64,000 bases of DNA from Zoroaster sp. YZ-2022 (Eukaryota; Echinodermata; Asteroidea; Forcipulatida; Zoroasteridae): NCBI GenBank assembly GCA_029582265.1, contig CM055816.1:36924857-36988856 (forward strand), read 5' to 3'. Position 1 is the stretch's first letter, and each line of letters starts with the position of its first letter. The notes beneath the pieces are model-generated. The model saw nothing but the letters and a program-made list of their open reading frames with translations, was not told the origin of the DNA and ran no database searches. Shown here piece after piece: positions 25,236-37,282 of this stretch. The position numbers were made by a program, and so were the translations under genes.

Positions 25236-25253
25236 TGGTGGCTAGCGGTGGGA
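25236..25253 (+). promoter_or_regulatory. Primer-binding site (tRNA-Leu-like)
   Basis: One base after the LTR stands TGGTGGCTAGCGGTGGGA. This is the complement of the 3' end of animal tRNA-Leu(AAG/TAG) plus CCA, except for one inserted T after TGGTGGC. The tRNA comparison is from memory. Confidence 0.7.
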
Positions 25254-25479
25254 TACAAACTTTAACACTCTATCGATATGAGAACTTTTATGAAACTTTT
25301 ATGAACACTTCTATGAACCCTTATAGTTATATTTAAACTCCGGCACGACCATAATGCCAATGTTAGCCAGTCTGTTACTAGTGTTAGAATAAGCACCACC
25401 GTCTTCACTGCACGAATCAATGAACAATAGTCTATGACCTTCTAGTCTCCATTTCCAGTAAAGTGTATCCAAAAACAAC

Positions 25480-26696
25480 ATGCCTAAAAAGTTTCGTAAA
25501 TCCCGTAGGCTAAGTGCCTCAGCAGAAGCCGGCGACCTCGAAACGTCATTTGCGTCTGTGTCACTAGGCAGTGACGAAACCCAGCTGGAGACCCTCAGAG
25601 AAGAGCTAAAGCAAGCAGAGAAACGTGCAGTGGAGGCCGAGCAAAGGGCAGCAGCACTGACCAAGTCGAGTGCGCCCTCTCTGCCCGGGACACCCTCGTC
25701 TCAATCCGACAAATCACCGGCGCTCACCGATGACTCCCCGTACACCCAGACCCCATATTTCAAGTTTCCCAGTCAAGAACATCGTGAATGAACTTTTAGA
25801 CAAACCAGTTTCACCAACACCCGTGCCCACATCCAAGAAAATGTTTGATGTTCCCCCCTAGGCAAGGTGAATTCAACTGTACAATGGCATGGGAAGGATT
25901 CATCCGCCCCTTCATGAGCCTAGCAGAGGTCTGCGGATGGTCTGCAGCGGAAAAGAAGTTTCGCCTCGTCAGCAGCCTTAAAGGGAAAGCTGCTGAATTT
26001 GTCTTCCAACAACTTGACCCATCCACCATTGAGGACTTCGACAAACTAGTCGCCGCTCTGGAAAGCCGGTTTGCCGAACGCCTCCCCCAGAACACTTGGC
26101 TGTCTATGCTCGAAAGCAAGAAATTTCTACCCAAAGATAGCCTGACCGAGTATGTTGCAGACATACGCCGTCTAGTGATGCGAGGGTATCCTACAGCAGA
26201 TGCTGGCACACGAGAAAGTATCGCCCTCCGTCACTTTCTCAAGGGGCTCCCTGACCAACAAACTGTAGTGTCCATTGGAATGACAAACCCAAAGACATTA
26301 GAGGAGGCGAGGACGGCCGTGGAAAATTTCATGAGTTTGCGGAAAGCGTAAACCCGGCTAAAATTCCTCCGTGTCCATGCCGTCCAAGCCGCAAACCAAG
26401 CCCCATCCTCCAAAGCCCCAGTAACAGAGACCGACTATGTTACTCAAAAACAAATGTCTCAATTCACAGAGAATATCGATCGCCGACTAACCGGAATAGT
26501 TCGATTAATTAAAGACAATCGTTCAACCGGCAGAAACAATGCCCCTGATTCCAAAAATAAGAATAGTGCACAGTCAAAGGCGACCAATGTGACCTGCTAT
26601 AACTGTGGCGAACTCGGCCACTTTGCCAATAGTTGCCCCCAACACGCGGCAAAGAAAGAGCCGACCGCTACCCAACCCCCACAGGCGGAAAACTAG
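25480..26696 (+). pseudogene. gag: Gypsy gag (broken)
   Basis: The N-terminal frame (25480-25791) encodes a basic start (MPKKFRKSRR) and a Glu/Lys-rich coiled coil (about residues 35-62). A second frame (25845-26351) encodes a capsid-like helical domain (AEFVFQQLDPSTIEDFDKL, then LRHFLKGLPDQQ). A third (26454-26696) ends with a CCHC zinc knuckle, C-Y-N-C-G-E-L-G-H-F-A-N-S-C (26594-26635), for RNA binding. In an intact element the protein would build the virus-like particle. At least two frameshifts separate the pieces, so it is not functional. Confidence 0.85.
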
Positions 26697-26736
26697 AAGG
26701 GACCGTGCCGTCCGGCCTGGCATCGGTCCAACCCTC

Positions 26737-27451
26737 GTGTGAACACTCCATTATCCGAATGGGCAGGCAGCCATTTTCAGGCATGTCTGCATTTTTACAA
26801 GTGCAAACTTGCGGTTTAAATACCGAACTTTTAGTAGACACAAGGGCGGCAGTGACCATTATTTCCTCAGCGCTTTTCAGCATGATACCCGCCGAAAAAC
26901 GCCCTCAACTTAAGTCCCCACATGAATGTGTAAAACTGGAAACTGCGAACAATGAACTTATTGAAGTCGATGGTATTGCCACCATGGACATTAGTATTGG
27001 CGAACAACAATTCCAGTGGGACGCGTTTGTTGCCCCGTAAGGATGAAGGAATCCTCGGCTATGACTTTTGTATTTCTTTGACTGCATACTTGAGGCACGG
27101 CGCGGCATACGTATTGCTGGCACTTGGGTTCAGTGGACGGTCAAGGGTTCACCTCCATGGGTAATGACAATTTCATTGAAAGAAAACACCACCGTACCAG
27201 CCTGCAGTGAATGGATTGCAGAAGGCGTAGCCGATACTCATAAACTCAGCTCGAACTTTGCTGTGGTAGAAGCAGCAGTTAATAAGAACATTGATCAAAA
27301 TATCGTAGTCGGCAGCTCCCTCGTTGACCCCAGGCGGCAAGATATCGGTATACCTGTCCGGCTCATGAACACATCACCAGAGAACATTGAACTCCGGGCA
27401 GGGTACAGGTCATTGGACACCTGCACGAGACTGACACAGTTGAACTCATAG
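26737..27451 (+). pseudogene. pol: Gypsy pol, aspartic protease region (active site mutated)
   Basis: The frame reads LQVQTCGLNTELLVDTRAAVT followed by IISSALF, typical of a retroviral-type aspartic protease. The catalytic Asp-Thr-Gly-Ala is Asp-Thr-Arg-Ala (26837-26848), a single-base Gly (GGG) to Arg (AGG) change that should abolish activity. A frameshift near 27040 moves the reading frame to 27068-27451 (NIELRAGYRSLDTC), the usual spacer before RT. Confidence 0.8.
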
Positions 27452-27638
27452 ACGAACAAGAGAACCGCGAAACAGATCATCTCTATCGAGCGATGCGCGT
27501 ATGCAGAGTGCATGCGTGCAAACCTTCATCCTCAGTCGCACCCAACGCCCCAAACCCCCGTGATGCCCCCCAAAATGGTCCGAGAACCTCGAAAAACTCT
27601 ATGAGAGGAGTTGTAAAATCTCTCCTCAACAAAAATCA

Positions 27639-29230
27639 TTGGCGGAACTTTTGACAAGGCATGTGAACACTTTCTCAAAGTCCGCTGAGGACTTGGGCCG
27701 AACAGCAATAGTGGAGCACGCTATTGACACTGGTGACACTCGCCCCATACGCCAGCCGCCCAGACGCCCCCCAAAAGCATTTCAGGGCGAGGAAGAGAAA
27801 ATACTGGAAAGCCAACTGAAGGCAGGGGTGATACAAGAATCAACATCCCCCTGGGCTTCACCAATGGTTTTTGTGCGAAAAAAAGATGGCACGACACGCC
27901 CATGTGTCGACTACCGAAAGTTAAATAACGTAACGCGCCGTGACGCATACCCGTTACCACGGATTGATGACTGTCTAGATTGCCTCAGTGGAGCCAAGAT
28001 TTTCAGCACCCCTTGATCTGCAGTCAGGCTACTGGCAGATTAAGATGAAAGAGGAAGACCGTCCTAAAACCGCGTTCGTGACCCGTAGTGGCCTATACGA
28101 ATACATCACTATGCCATTTGGACTTTGTAACGCGCCGAGCACGTTCGAGCGTTGCATGGAACTTGTGCTTAAAGGGTTACAGTGGAAAACCTTGCTGATA
28201 TATCTTGATGACGTCATCATCATATCCTCAACATTTCAAGAGCACATACAGCGTCTTGAAGAAGTTTTGAAACGGTTCGGAAACGCCGGGTTGAAACTAA
28301 AACCGAGCAAGTGTGAGCTCTTCCGTGATGAAGTTCTTTTTCTGGGTCACACCATAACCCAGGATGGTGTTAAACCAGATCCCAGCAAGGTTGCTGCAGT
28401 TCAAGACTGGCCGACACCTAAGAATATCACTGATGTACGCTCGTTTCTTGGACTCTGTTCTTACTATCGTCGATTTATAGCGAAGTTCTCGACGATAGCC
28501 AGTCCTAAATCGTCTGTTAGAGGCCGGACAGATATTTAAGTGGACCCCTGACTGTCAAACCGCGTTCGAAACATTTGAAAGCCGCACTGACAGGGTGATG
28601 AACTATGTCGTACCCCGATAACGACGGACTTTTCATTATCGATACTGATGCATCGGATACCGGTATCGGCGCCACCTGTCACAAATTCAGTGGTGCGAAC
28701 GAACACAGAAAGAAGAAGAGCGACCGATAGCGTATGCTAGCCGGTCGATGACTAAACCTCAACGGCGATACTGTACGACGAGACGTGAACTACTCGCTAT
28801 TGTTACGTTTGTACAGTATTTTAGGCACTACTTGCTTGGCAAGCGGTTCCTGATTCGCACAGACCACAGTGCTTTGAGATGGATAATGACATTCAAAGAT
28901 CCAGTTGATCAAATGGCTCGATGGCTAGAGATTATGGCCCAGTTTGACTTTAAGATTGAACACCGTGCAGGAAAGAAACATGGCAATGCAGATGCCCTCT
29001 CTAGGGTGCCGTGTGATCCTGACGAGTGCCCGTGCTACGACAGTAGAACCATCCTCACTGAACTACCTTGTGGTGGTTGTGACAAGTGTGTCACTAAGAG
29101 TGAACTGTGGTCCGATTTCAACAAAGTCGACGACGTAATCCCCCTATCGACCAGACGAATTCATGCTACCTCTGCAGACACGGTAGAATCCTCAGAACAC
29201 TCCCGATATTGTCAAATCTTCATGCAATGA
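27639..29230 (+). pseudogene. pol: Gypsy pol, reverse transcriptase and RNase H
   Basis: The RT begins with [20 protein letters not shown] and [11 protein letters not shown] frameshift at about 28012 interrupts it, and it continues with LQSGYWQIKM, TMPFGLCNAPSTFERCM and the catalytic LIYLDDVII (YLDD at 28201-28212), then FLGHTITQDGVKPDPSKV and RSFLGLCSYYRRFI. RNase H follows after further frame breaks (28540-28750) with YCTTRRELLAIV, FLIRTDHSALRW and GNADALSR. It would copy element RNA into DNA and degrade the template. The breaks leave it inactive. Confidence 0.92.
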
Positions 29231-29800
29231 AGACTCCCAGGATGTTTTGACTTGTTACGTCCCAGGTCCCGAACTTTTATCTGAAGGACTGGAAAAAGTT
29301 CAGCCTATCCCCTTCGCGACAGTTCTCATACTGATGGCAACAGTGCTAACACTCCTCTTTGGTGTTATATGCAAACTCGGCAACTGTATTTGGCGCTCGT
29401 GCGGTACAGTTATCAACGACATGTGGGTATCGACTCCCGTCGGCTGTTTTGCAAACACAGCTGGAGAAACTCCCGGACAAGCCGTATTGTCCAACGCCTC
29501 GCCAGGATATTGCAACAAGATGTGATGTCAAGTCAGCAGAAAACTCCTCCGAAACTAGCAATGTTAACGGTGATAAACAGGATGAACCAGAGCGAAGTGA
29601 CATGAACTGTAACACGCCCTGCGCCCCGACAAGGGCGCCTTAGCCGGTTTTAGTACCGGGCCGCAACTTACAGAACTATCCCACTTCACTCCAAAGACCA
29701 AAATCCACGATAGTGACTTGTTCAACGTACATGTAATCTCCATGCACGACGATGCCGGTTCAAATGCTGGTCAGCAACAAGACACACCTTGGGTGAACGG
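29231..29800 (+). other. RNase H-integrase linker of the Gypsy pol
   Basis: Open pieces in several frames. One contains a hydrophobic run (VLILMATVLTLLFGVIC) that could look like a membrane segment but sits in the middle of pol. I treat it as degraded linker; a captured sequence cannot be excluded. Confidence 0.4.
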
Positions 29801-31150
29801 TTACTCCTCTGACGAAATCGCCAAAATGCAGAGAACTGATCCAGATATTGGCGTAATATTGGATTGGTTAGATAAATCCCTCCAGCGGCCAGGAAGAGAC
29901 TTGGCCGCCAGTCAAAGTCCAGCAACCCGAAAACTCTGGTTGTTATGGCAACAACTTATCGTCCGAAACGGTGTCCTCTACAAGAGATGGGTAACTACGG
30001 ACAAAACTCAATCATACTTGCAGCTTGTGGTACCAAAAAGCTGCAAGACACCATCTTGCGAGCAACGCATGATGCTGTGACATCCGCCCACCTCGGTGTA
30101 AAGAAAACTGTTCACAAGACAAAACGCAATTTCTACTGGTACCGGCTGAAAGAATCAGGTCCGGAATTGGATAAGAAATGTGCAAAGTGTGGTGCCCGGA
30201 AGCAGCCACACAAAACACCACGAGCCCCCTTCAAGACTATAGAGTTGGCGCACCCATGGATAGACTGGTAACCGATATCCTTGGCCCTTACCAATTAGTG
30301 AGCAGGGTAATCGATACATCTTGCTCGTTGGTGACCAGTTCTCGAAAATGGATGGAAGCCTATGCCATCCCTGACCAGACAGCAGAGACAGTTGCCCACA
30401 AAATAGTCTATGAATTTATCTCACGATTTGGTGTCCCCTTGAGTCTACATTCAGACCAAGGCAGAAACTATGAATCTAATTTGTTCCGTTCCGTTTGTAA
30501 GCTGTTAGAGATAAACAAAACACGAACATCGCCCTATCATCCATCGGCCAACGGCCAAGCTGAAAAATTTAACCAAGTCCTTGTGAACATGATTTCAGCT
30601 TACGTTGATGATAACCAAAGAAACTGGGACATTCATCTCCTCTTCTAACATCAGCATATAGAAGTTGCCAGCACGAGACGACTGGTTACTCCCCGAATAT
30701 GCTTATGCTTGGTCGCGAGACTCACGCGCCCATCGACTTAATGTTTGGTGGCCCACCCCAAGATGAAGTCCATCCCAAAATGAGTGAGTACGTCATTGCA
30801 CTGAAGAGGATGACCAAGGTCCATCATATAGTCCGTGAACACCTTGGTCAAGCCAGTCAACGACAGAAAAGAGACCACGACACAAGAATTTCACATCACA
30901 ACTACGCAGTTGGTGCTCTTGTGTATTTTATGGACAGCACCAAGACGACGGGTCTTCCCCAAAACTGAAAAAGGTTAAATGGATAGGACCTTGCATCATT
31001 GAACGAACACTAAGCGATTTACTCTTTGTACTCCGTTATAAACAGAGAGGAAATCAAAGTTTACATCATGATCGTTTAAAACGATACTTCAGCGACGATG
31101 TGCCACCATGGATGAAGGACATGCAAAAACTTTTGAAAGAAACGTCAGCA
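29801..31150 (+). pseudogene. pol: Gypsy pol, integrase
   Basis: The HHCC zinc-binding part is seen as H-D-A-V-T-S-A-H-L-G followed by K-C-A-K-C-G (about 30068-30190). The core has Asp in VTDILGPYQL, Asp in LHSDQGRNYES and Glu in NGQAEKFNQ, the DDE catalytic triad. The C-terminal part (30960-31100) has the KWIGPCIIE..RLKRYF pattern of Gypsy integrases. Frameshifts at about 30020, 30270, 30650 and 30965 break the frame. It would insert the cDNA copy into the genome. Confidence 0.9.
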
Positions 31151-31911
31151 GTGGACCCAGCCTGTCCATATCCCTGACACACGCGATCCCCAGACCATCA
31201 GTACGAGTTCTGATGATTCCCCTTCCCAACCACCCAAGAATGACCATCGCCCCCCGTCATCCACGGTACCATCGAACATTGCCCCTCCCACAAGAAGAAG
31301 CCAACGTACAACGCGCACACCAGCCAGGTTTCTTACTTAGCTCCCTTCACTGATACTGCTTGCATATTTGACCTCTTTAGGTCAAGGAACTCGTAGTAAA
31401 CAAACAGAGCAGAGCAGTGGCGACCCATTCATTCATAAATTTGCAGCCCCGACTGTACACTCTACAAGAATGTGTGCGGTTGTAATCTGATATGACTGTA
31501 TAGGAGTCTAGCTAGGAGATGCCACGCGACAGCGTCCGAACTGTAATTGTACATGTGTACACGGTACATGCATGTAACTGTATATGAGAATACGTGTTCA
31601 GTTTAAGTTTTCCGTAGTAGATTATCGATTTAATTACATAATTAATTACCTAACGTTTTTATGTAGTTCGTAGACCAAAACTACAAAAGTGACACTTGAT
31701 GAACCATGTTGAACTCTAAGATTATGCCTCGTCGAATGAACTCTATGACTTTTGTTTTCATCAGCACGACATCGCGTAGCTGATTCACCATGTGATCATC
31801 TATGAACTTTAGATTTTATGAACAGTAATATTGTTATTGTTTTCTTGATGATTTTAACCTATTTCCATGTTAACGCAAAACGAGGACGTTTTGAAACTAC
31901 AGGGGGAATAG
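31151..31911 (+). other. Gypsy 3' untranslated region with polypurine tract
   Basis: No supported ORF beyond the integrase remnants. ACAGGGGGAATAG at 31899-31911 directly precedes the 3' LTR and is the likely plus-strand primer (polypurine tract). Confidence 0.7.
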
Positions 31912-32164
31912 TGTTACGAATCTTACCCTTTGATTTTGATAAATATTAGCACCCCTTATAGTTCACTTCTTCCACTTCCAATATTTTGCTGACGATGCAA
32001 TTTCAAGCAGTCTAAGTCCCAGGGTTGTTTCCCCGGACCCTCGATTGTCCGCTATGAATATGCAATCCATACAAGGACGCTAATTTTGCTCATGCATAAT
32101 GCAACACCAGCGAGAGCCCTGTGTGCGTGCCACACCCTCCCGCCACGTGGCTTGGAGCCGTCCT
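31912..32164 (+). repeat. Truncated Gypsy 3' LTR
   Basis: Matches the first 250 bp of the 5' LTR almost exactly, then stops at GTCCTTT and runs into a GT repeat. Confidence 0.95.
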
Positions 32165-32165
32165 T

Positions 32166-32197
<32 letters not shown>

Positions 32198-32220
32198 TGC
32201 GTGTGTGTGTGTGTGTGTAC
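32165..32220. repeat. (GT)n microsatellite at the left border of the tandem array
   Basis: About 54 bp of GT with a few interruptions joins the broken LTR to unit A1. The unit's own junction sequence is also GT-rich (GGGTGTACGTGTTAATC at 45040), so the border may have formed by GT-mediated recombination. Confidence 0.9.
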
Positions 32221-32628
32221 GTGTTAATCACGTCAAGTGAGGTCTTCCATGTAAATTCATACTAGCCAACCGAGCACGCGATGCAAAACGAGGACGTCCT
32301 CGATTTGAAATAACGTCAAAATTGGCAACTCTGAGCATATTTATGACGGCCAGTGAAATATCTCACGTTTTGAAAGCCGTCCTCGGTCTTATGAGAAAAA
32401 CCGACGGAGTGTGACGTAACACATTCGTCCGGGACTTTACGGAATCGCCTGGAAATGTACCAGCGCCCTCTCTAGTTACAATACTTTTGACATGTGGAGA
32501 CGCGTTTGCTGTTGTTGTCATCAGCATAGATGCTTTTTGGTATACTCAAAGATAGCGTCCTTTCCACCAGTGCGTGCCTGCTAGTGCTAGAGAGAAGACG
32601 GTATTTTTCAGCCGCTCACAAGATACAG
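32221..32628 (+). promoter_or_regulatory. Putative untranslated leader exon, unit A1
   Basis: CpG-rich by local standards and conserved in all units. It ends at AAGATACAG/GTAAGCC, a strong donor (GT at 32629; 45451 in A2; 56563 in A3). There is no long ORF, so it is read as 5' leader of the recombinase transcript. In A1 it has no upstream TATA because the array starts here. 32629-32990 is AT-rich intron with nothing else seen. Confidence 0.45.
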
Positions 32629-32990
32629 GTAAGCCAAGTCAAGTGTACTATTACTAACGATTTAAGTACTAAAATGTGTCTATAGAAAATTACTGGCAAT
32701 TTTAAAAGTATGCTCTCAGTCTCAGATGCATTTGTTATTTAGGCTAAGTTCAATGCAACGTTTGTCGTAGGCTGCCTGTAGTGTAATCATTTAATATAAT
32801 GACATTAACATGTAATATAATAATTTGCGATCACAGCCTCTTGGGTTTAATATTATGAAATGCCACATAGCTGACTTATTATAACTCTTTATAATCATTA
32901 TATTTTAAGTTTATTGAACAATACATTATACGAAACACAGTATAGAGCTGTCATTTTAACACCAAACTAGGTCCTATTTATATGGAAACA

Positions 32991-33230
32991 GGTCAACTCG
33001 TACTCCAACCAACTCGTACTCCAACCAACTCGTGCTCATTTGGTCAACTCATTGTGTTAACTCATTCTCCAACCAACTCGTATTTCAACCAACTCGTATC
33101 GATGAAGCTTCAACCAACCTCGTACGAGTTGGTTGGGGTACGAGTTGGTTAATACAGTTGGTTGGGGTACGGGTTGGTTGGAGTACAAGTTGGTTGGGTA
33201 CGAGTTGGTTGGGGCAATGAGTTGACTCGA
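32991..33230. repeat. Iteron-like inverted repeat array, unit A1
   Basis: Six or so copies of CCAACCAACTCGTACT (15-16 bp) run left to right, then about six copies of the complement AGTACGAGTTGGTTGG, so the whole 240 bp can fold into one long hairpin. The outermost TTTATAT and GGTCAACTC are also inverted. Present in all units, with copy differences. Confidence 0.9.
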
Positions 33231-33383
33231 ATTTATTTATATAGTATTAGTAATTGATGGTTGAAGGCCATGGTGTGGATGAATTTCGTGTGGATGATAG
33301 TAAAACCATACTACTTTTACTAGTATAACTATAGTAGTAAACTTGCGGGTACAACCATGTGTAACTAGTAATCTCTTTGGGAG

Positions 33384-33480
33384 GTGTTGGCTTTGAAAGA
33401 GCCCTTGGTGGTCTAGACATTTTTGAGCAGAGTACACCGTTCAAAGCGACGACCACCAACGGCCTTTTCAGAGCCAACAC
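33384..33480. repeat. 97-bp hairpin, unit A1
   Basis: Arms GTGTTGGCT.TGAAA..CC.TTGGTGGTC and complement, about 30 bp each, around a 35-nt loop. Confidence 0.85.
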
Positions 33481-33500
33481 ATAGAGCGTATAAAAGATGC

Positions 33501-34205
33501 ATACCACAGTTGACCTGATTTTTGGCAGATTATATGGTAACCAAACTCCTCAATAATAAATCACCATCAGCCATTGAGACCAATAAACCATACCAAGCCT
33601 CCATCATCCATTAATTGGGATTTTCAGCAGTTATTTTTAAACACAGACTTTCCATAGTAACCTACCACCAGCCACTGAGTCTGGAACAAAGTAATATGCC
33701 CTGCAATATGTCAATCAAACCACTTAAACCAACGGACATATGAGGCATTATGTTACTATGCAATATAGCTATGACGAGCCACTGCCTACCATAGCAATGG
33801 CTTGTAGTGGCGTGAATGGCTTGCTTGAAAAATTTCACTGATTGTAGGAGGGTTAGTCTGTATTAACCCTCCTGCAATCACTGAAATCTTTTAAGCAAGC
33901 CATGCAGGCCACTACAAGCCATTGCTATGGTAGGCAGTGGCTCCCCATAGCTATACTGCATAGTAACATAATGCTTCATATGTCTGTTGGTTTTAGTGCT
34001 TTGTGATTGACATATTGCAGGGCATAATACTTTGTTCCAGTCTCAGTGGCTGGTGGTAGGTTACTATGGAGAGTCTGTGTTTACCAAATAACTACTGAAA
34101 ATCCCAATGGGGGCTTTGTATGGTTTATTGTTCTCAATGGCTGATGGTGAATTATTAATGAGAGTTTGGTTTAACCTGCTAACAATAAAAGGTCAACTGT
34201 GGTAT
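33501..34205. repeat. 705-bp palindrome in recombinase intron, unit A1
   Basis: The two arms of about 350 bp match in inverted orientation from ATACCACAGTTGACC / GGTCAACTGTGGTAT inward to AGGAGGGTTA..TTAACCCTCCT at about 33847-33872. Identity is higher toward the centre. There is no ORF of its own; the 72-residue ORF beginning at 34107 is part of an arm. Confidence 0.9.
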
Positions 34206-34590
34206 ACATGTGTCTTTGTATGTACAATGGAGATTACTTCAAAGGGGCAGTGTGGCTTATATGCACAAACAATGTGTGTACAACACATTGGACATTTTGT
34301 GGTTTACAGTGGCCTCTATGTGTAGGAGGGCTAATTCAGGTTTGTGATTTATATTATTTTTACCAAGTGAGTCAATGCGTATGCTATAAGTATCTTGAGC
34401 AACATGGAACGCAGGGGTCGTCACCAAAAGAAGTTGCCCTGTAAAGTAAGTACCTTACACACACATTAACCCTTCTATACATGCAGTCTCCAAAATGCTG
34501 CAACAAAAAAACTGCTGACTGCTGAGTACACAATGCTTTTTGTGTGCATGCCTCAAAATATTGCATACTGTACACAAGAATGGTACATGG

Positions 34591-34687
34591 AGTAGTATGT
34601 TAGATGGGGTTTAGGATTAACTACTAAAAATGATTTTACAAATCATTTTTTAGTAGTTGTCTTAGAACCCCCATCTAACATACTACT
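34591..34687. repeat. 97-bp palindrome in recombinase intron, unit A1
   Basis: Inverted arms of about 45 bp (AGTAGTATGTTAGATGGGG..ACTACTAAAAATGATTT) around a 3-5 nt centre. Near-perfect in A2 (47418-47513) and A3 (58516-58610). Confidence 0.9.
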
Positions 34688-37282
34688 CATGGATACCCCA
34701 AAATGCCCCTGGGTATGGGACAAAAAACAAACTGTTCTGATCCTCACACAGTACGTGTATATCGCAATTTACTGCACTGGTTTATTTCAAGTTAGCCTTG
34801 CAATGGAAACAAAGCAGGTGGCTGCTTCAGTTTACCTCATCTCTCTGAAGAGCCTTAGGCTATGCCATTAATCATTAGATAAGAAAGTGCGTACCACAAT
34901 ATGTCCCAGTTGAGACATTTTTGAAGTATGGGTCCACTTTGTGAAGAACTACACTGATAATAGGAGGTTAATGGGGTTTGGCCGTAGCTCTCCCCCCTTC
35001 CTTTCACTGCAGCCTTTCCCAGATCGAAAACAGCGTGTATCCACTGGTGATAAATATGTCTGTTTTATTTCATTGTAGCTGGTCCACCCATCATCGCCAC
35101 AGTGCAGGGATGACGGTGGCCAACCAACCCCTTTCCAGTGTTACCCCTGAAGCCTCGGGATGTCATAGCAGCCCGACTAACGAGCCACACAGCTCACCTG
35201 ACGATTTGAAACCCGATGAGAACTGCGGCGTGACAGTCATGCAGACCAGTAATATGGGTGGTCAAAGGAAATGGGACAAAAACACTTTTGTTTTTACTGT
35301 GACGAACCTCAGGCTAAGTTGCCCCGTCATCTTCGGTCTTGCCATAAGGAAGAAGAAGTTGTAGATATTACCTCTGAGACCGACCGTAGTGCCCTGTAAC
35401 AATCTTCTGTTGAAAAATACGTAATGTTGGTAATCACAGACACAATTGCAAAGTACTTCGAGAGGGTGAGGGTGTCCTCATTGTAGGCATATAGGCTCAA
35501 TCATAAGGCAGATCCCCATGACTATGGACCGTGCATATATTGTTTTGGTTATTATGTACGCAGCGATCTTTGGAGACACCGGTGCCCAATTAAGCCTGTG
35601 CTCAATGCACATACTGATGGAGGGTGTAGGCGTGGACGAGTGGTTCACAAGAGTGATTGTTGAAACCTCCTCCTGTTGGTGTATCTTTCAAGTTGAACAA
35701 AGTTTTAAGTCCCATGAAGAGAGATGATATATCTATCATAGTCAAAACCGATTCACTGATTATCGAAGTAGCCAAACGTGAATACCTGAAGCTCGGCCAC
35801 GACGTAGCTCAACATGGCTATATCCGAAACAAGCTACGCGAATTGGGTCGCCTCGTCATCCAACTGCGAAAAACACCAACCTACCAAATGCATCACTTGA
35901 AGTATTCATCCATCCCCACCACCTCAATGATATATTCAAGGCTGTTCAGGATATCGCAGGCTTCAGTGAAGAAAACCAGTTGTATAATGTTCCATCTCTA
36001 GCACTGAAGATTGGGCATTCCATCAAGAAATGTGCAGTCATTCTCAAAGGAAATGCTCTGGAGTCCGGTGAAAGGCACAAAGCACAAACATCCGACCAGT
36101 TCCTGCAATTGTGTGAAATGAAATGGAGAGAACATGTGTCCACCCATGCGCACAGAACACTGTACCAAGGAAAGCGTAATAACCCCAACATTCTCCCCAC
36201 AAATGCTGATGTGGTTAAAATGTCATCGTTTCTCAATGACACTGGTGACAGGCAATTGCGACTCCTTCAAGCTGCCCGGGGGAAACAAGTCATCGCACCC
36301 TGGAAGATATTGAATGAGGTCACACTGTGCAGCCTCATTATGTTCAATCGCAGGAGGCAGGGTGAAGTTTCCAAGATGAAAGTTGAAGATTTCAACAAGC
36401 ACAGTACATCTGTTGTCAATAGGGACTGCGTGCTCACTGATCTCGAAAGGCACCTCTGCAAAATGTTCAAAGTCGTTGAAATAGTTGGTAAGAGGGGCAG
36501 AACTGTGCCGGTCCTTCTCAGCAACGAGGCCATGACGTGGTTGGAATGCTCTGGTTGCAAAGAGAATTCAAGCTGGAGTTGCACAGGATAACGTGTACTT
36601 GTTTGCACGGTCTTGTTATGGAGGCATGAGCCATATTCGAGGAAGTGACTGTCTCAGAGCGTATGCAAACGATGCAGGCCTCGACAATGCCGACAGCATC
36701 CGCTCTACCAAACTTCGAAAACATGTGGCGACTGCATCACAAATTCTTGCCTTGAAGGACCATCAGCTGGAAACCCTGGCAGACTTCATGGGTCACGATT
36801 TGCGAGTCCATCGTGAATACTACCAGATGCCAGATACCGTCCAGAGGGTTACTCAACTGTCACGACTTTTCCTCAGCTTGAGAGGGGCAACTTGGAGTCC
36901 CAGCATGGCAAATCACTGCAAGAGTTACATGTCACTGGAGGTACGTACAGCCACTGTGAAAACTTTTTTGTTCGCTCCCAATTGCCTACATGTAGGTGAC
37001 CGACATTTTCTTATCCTCCTCGCCCCTCCCTCCACTGTGGCCAGCACATTCTTACGCGAGCAGAAATACTTTAATCATTTCTTTGTTGTTCTTTATTTAT
37101 TTGCAGAGGGCTTCACCACTGATGACGGCAGCAGTGATTCTTCTGACTACTGTGACTCGAGTGATGATTCTAGTGATAACAGTAAGTTTTGGCTGTTTAT
37201 ATTTTTGTTTCCATCTGTTTTTCAGTCCATCTATTTTCCTCATCTTTCTTTTCTATTTCTCTTTCTATTAACCTCCTATAGG

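Noticed and set aside
29247..29525. Envelope-like membrane protein in the Gypsy element
   Set aside because: One hydrophobic run only, located between RNase H and integrase, not after pol; no signal peptide or envelope features.
32991..33230. CRISPR-like array of short repeats
   Set aside because: Repeats are spaced by 0-6 bp with no unique spacers, they switch orientation, and the genome is animal.
34107..34444. 72-81 residue ORFs (MGALYGLLFSMADG), repeated at 46945 and 58040
   Set aside because: They lie in the right arm of the large palindrome and run into the intron; the arm pairing explains their conservation between units.
35946..36242. Minus-strand ORF of 98 residues, repeated at 59877-60173
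   Set aside because: Antisense shadow of recombinase exon 2; its conservation follows from the sense strand.
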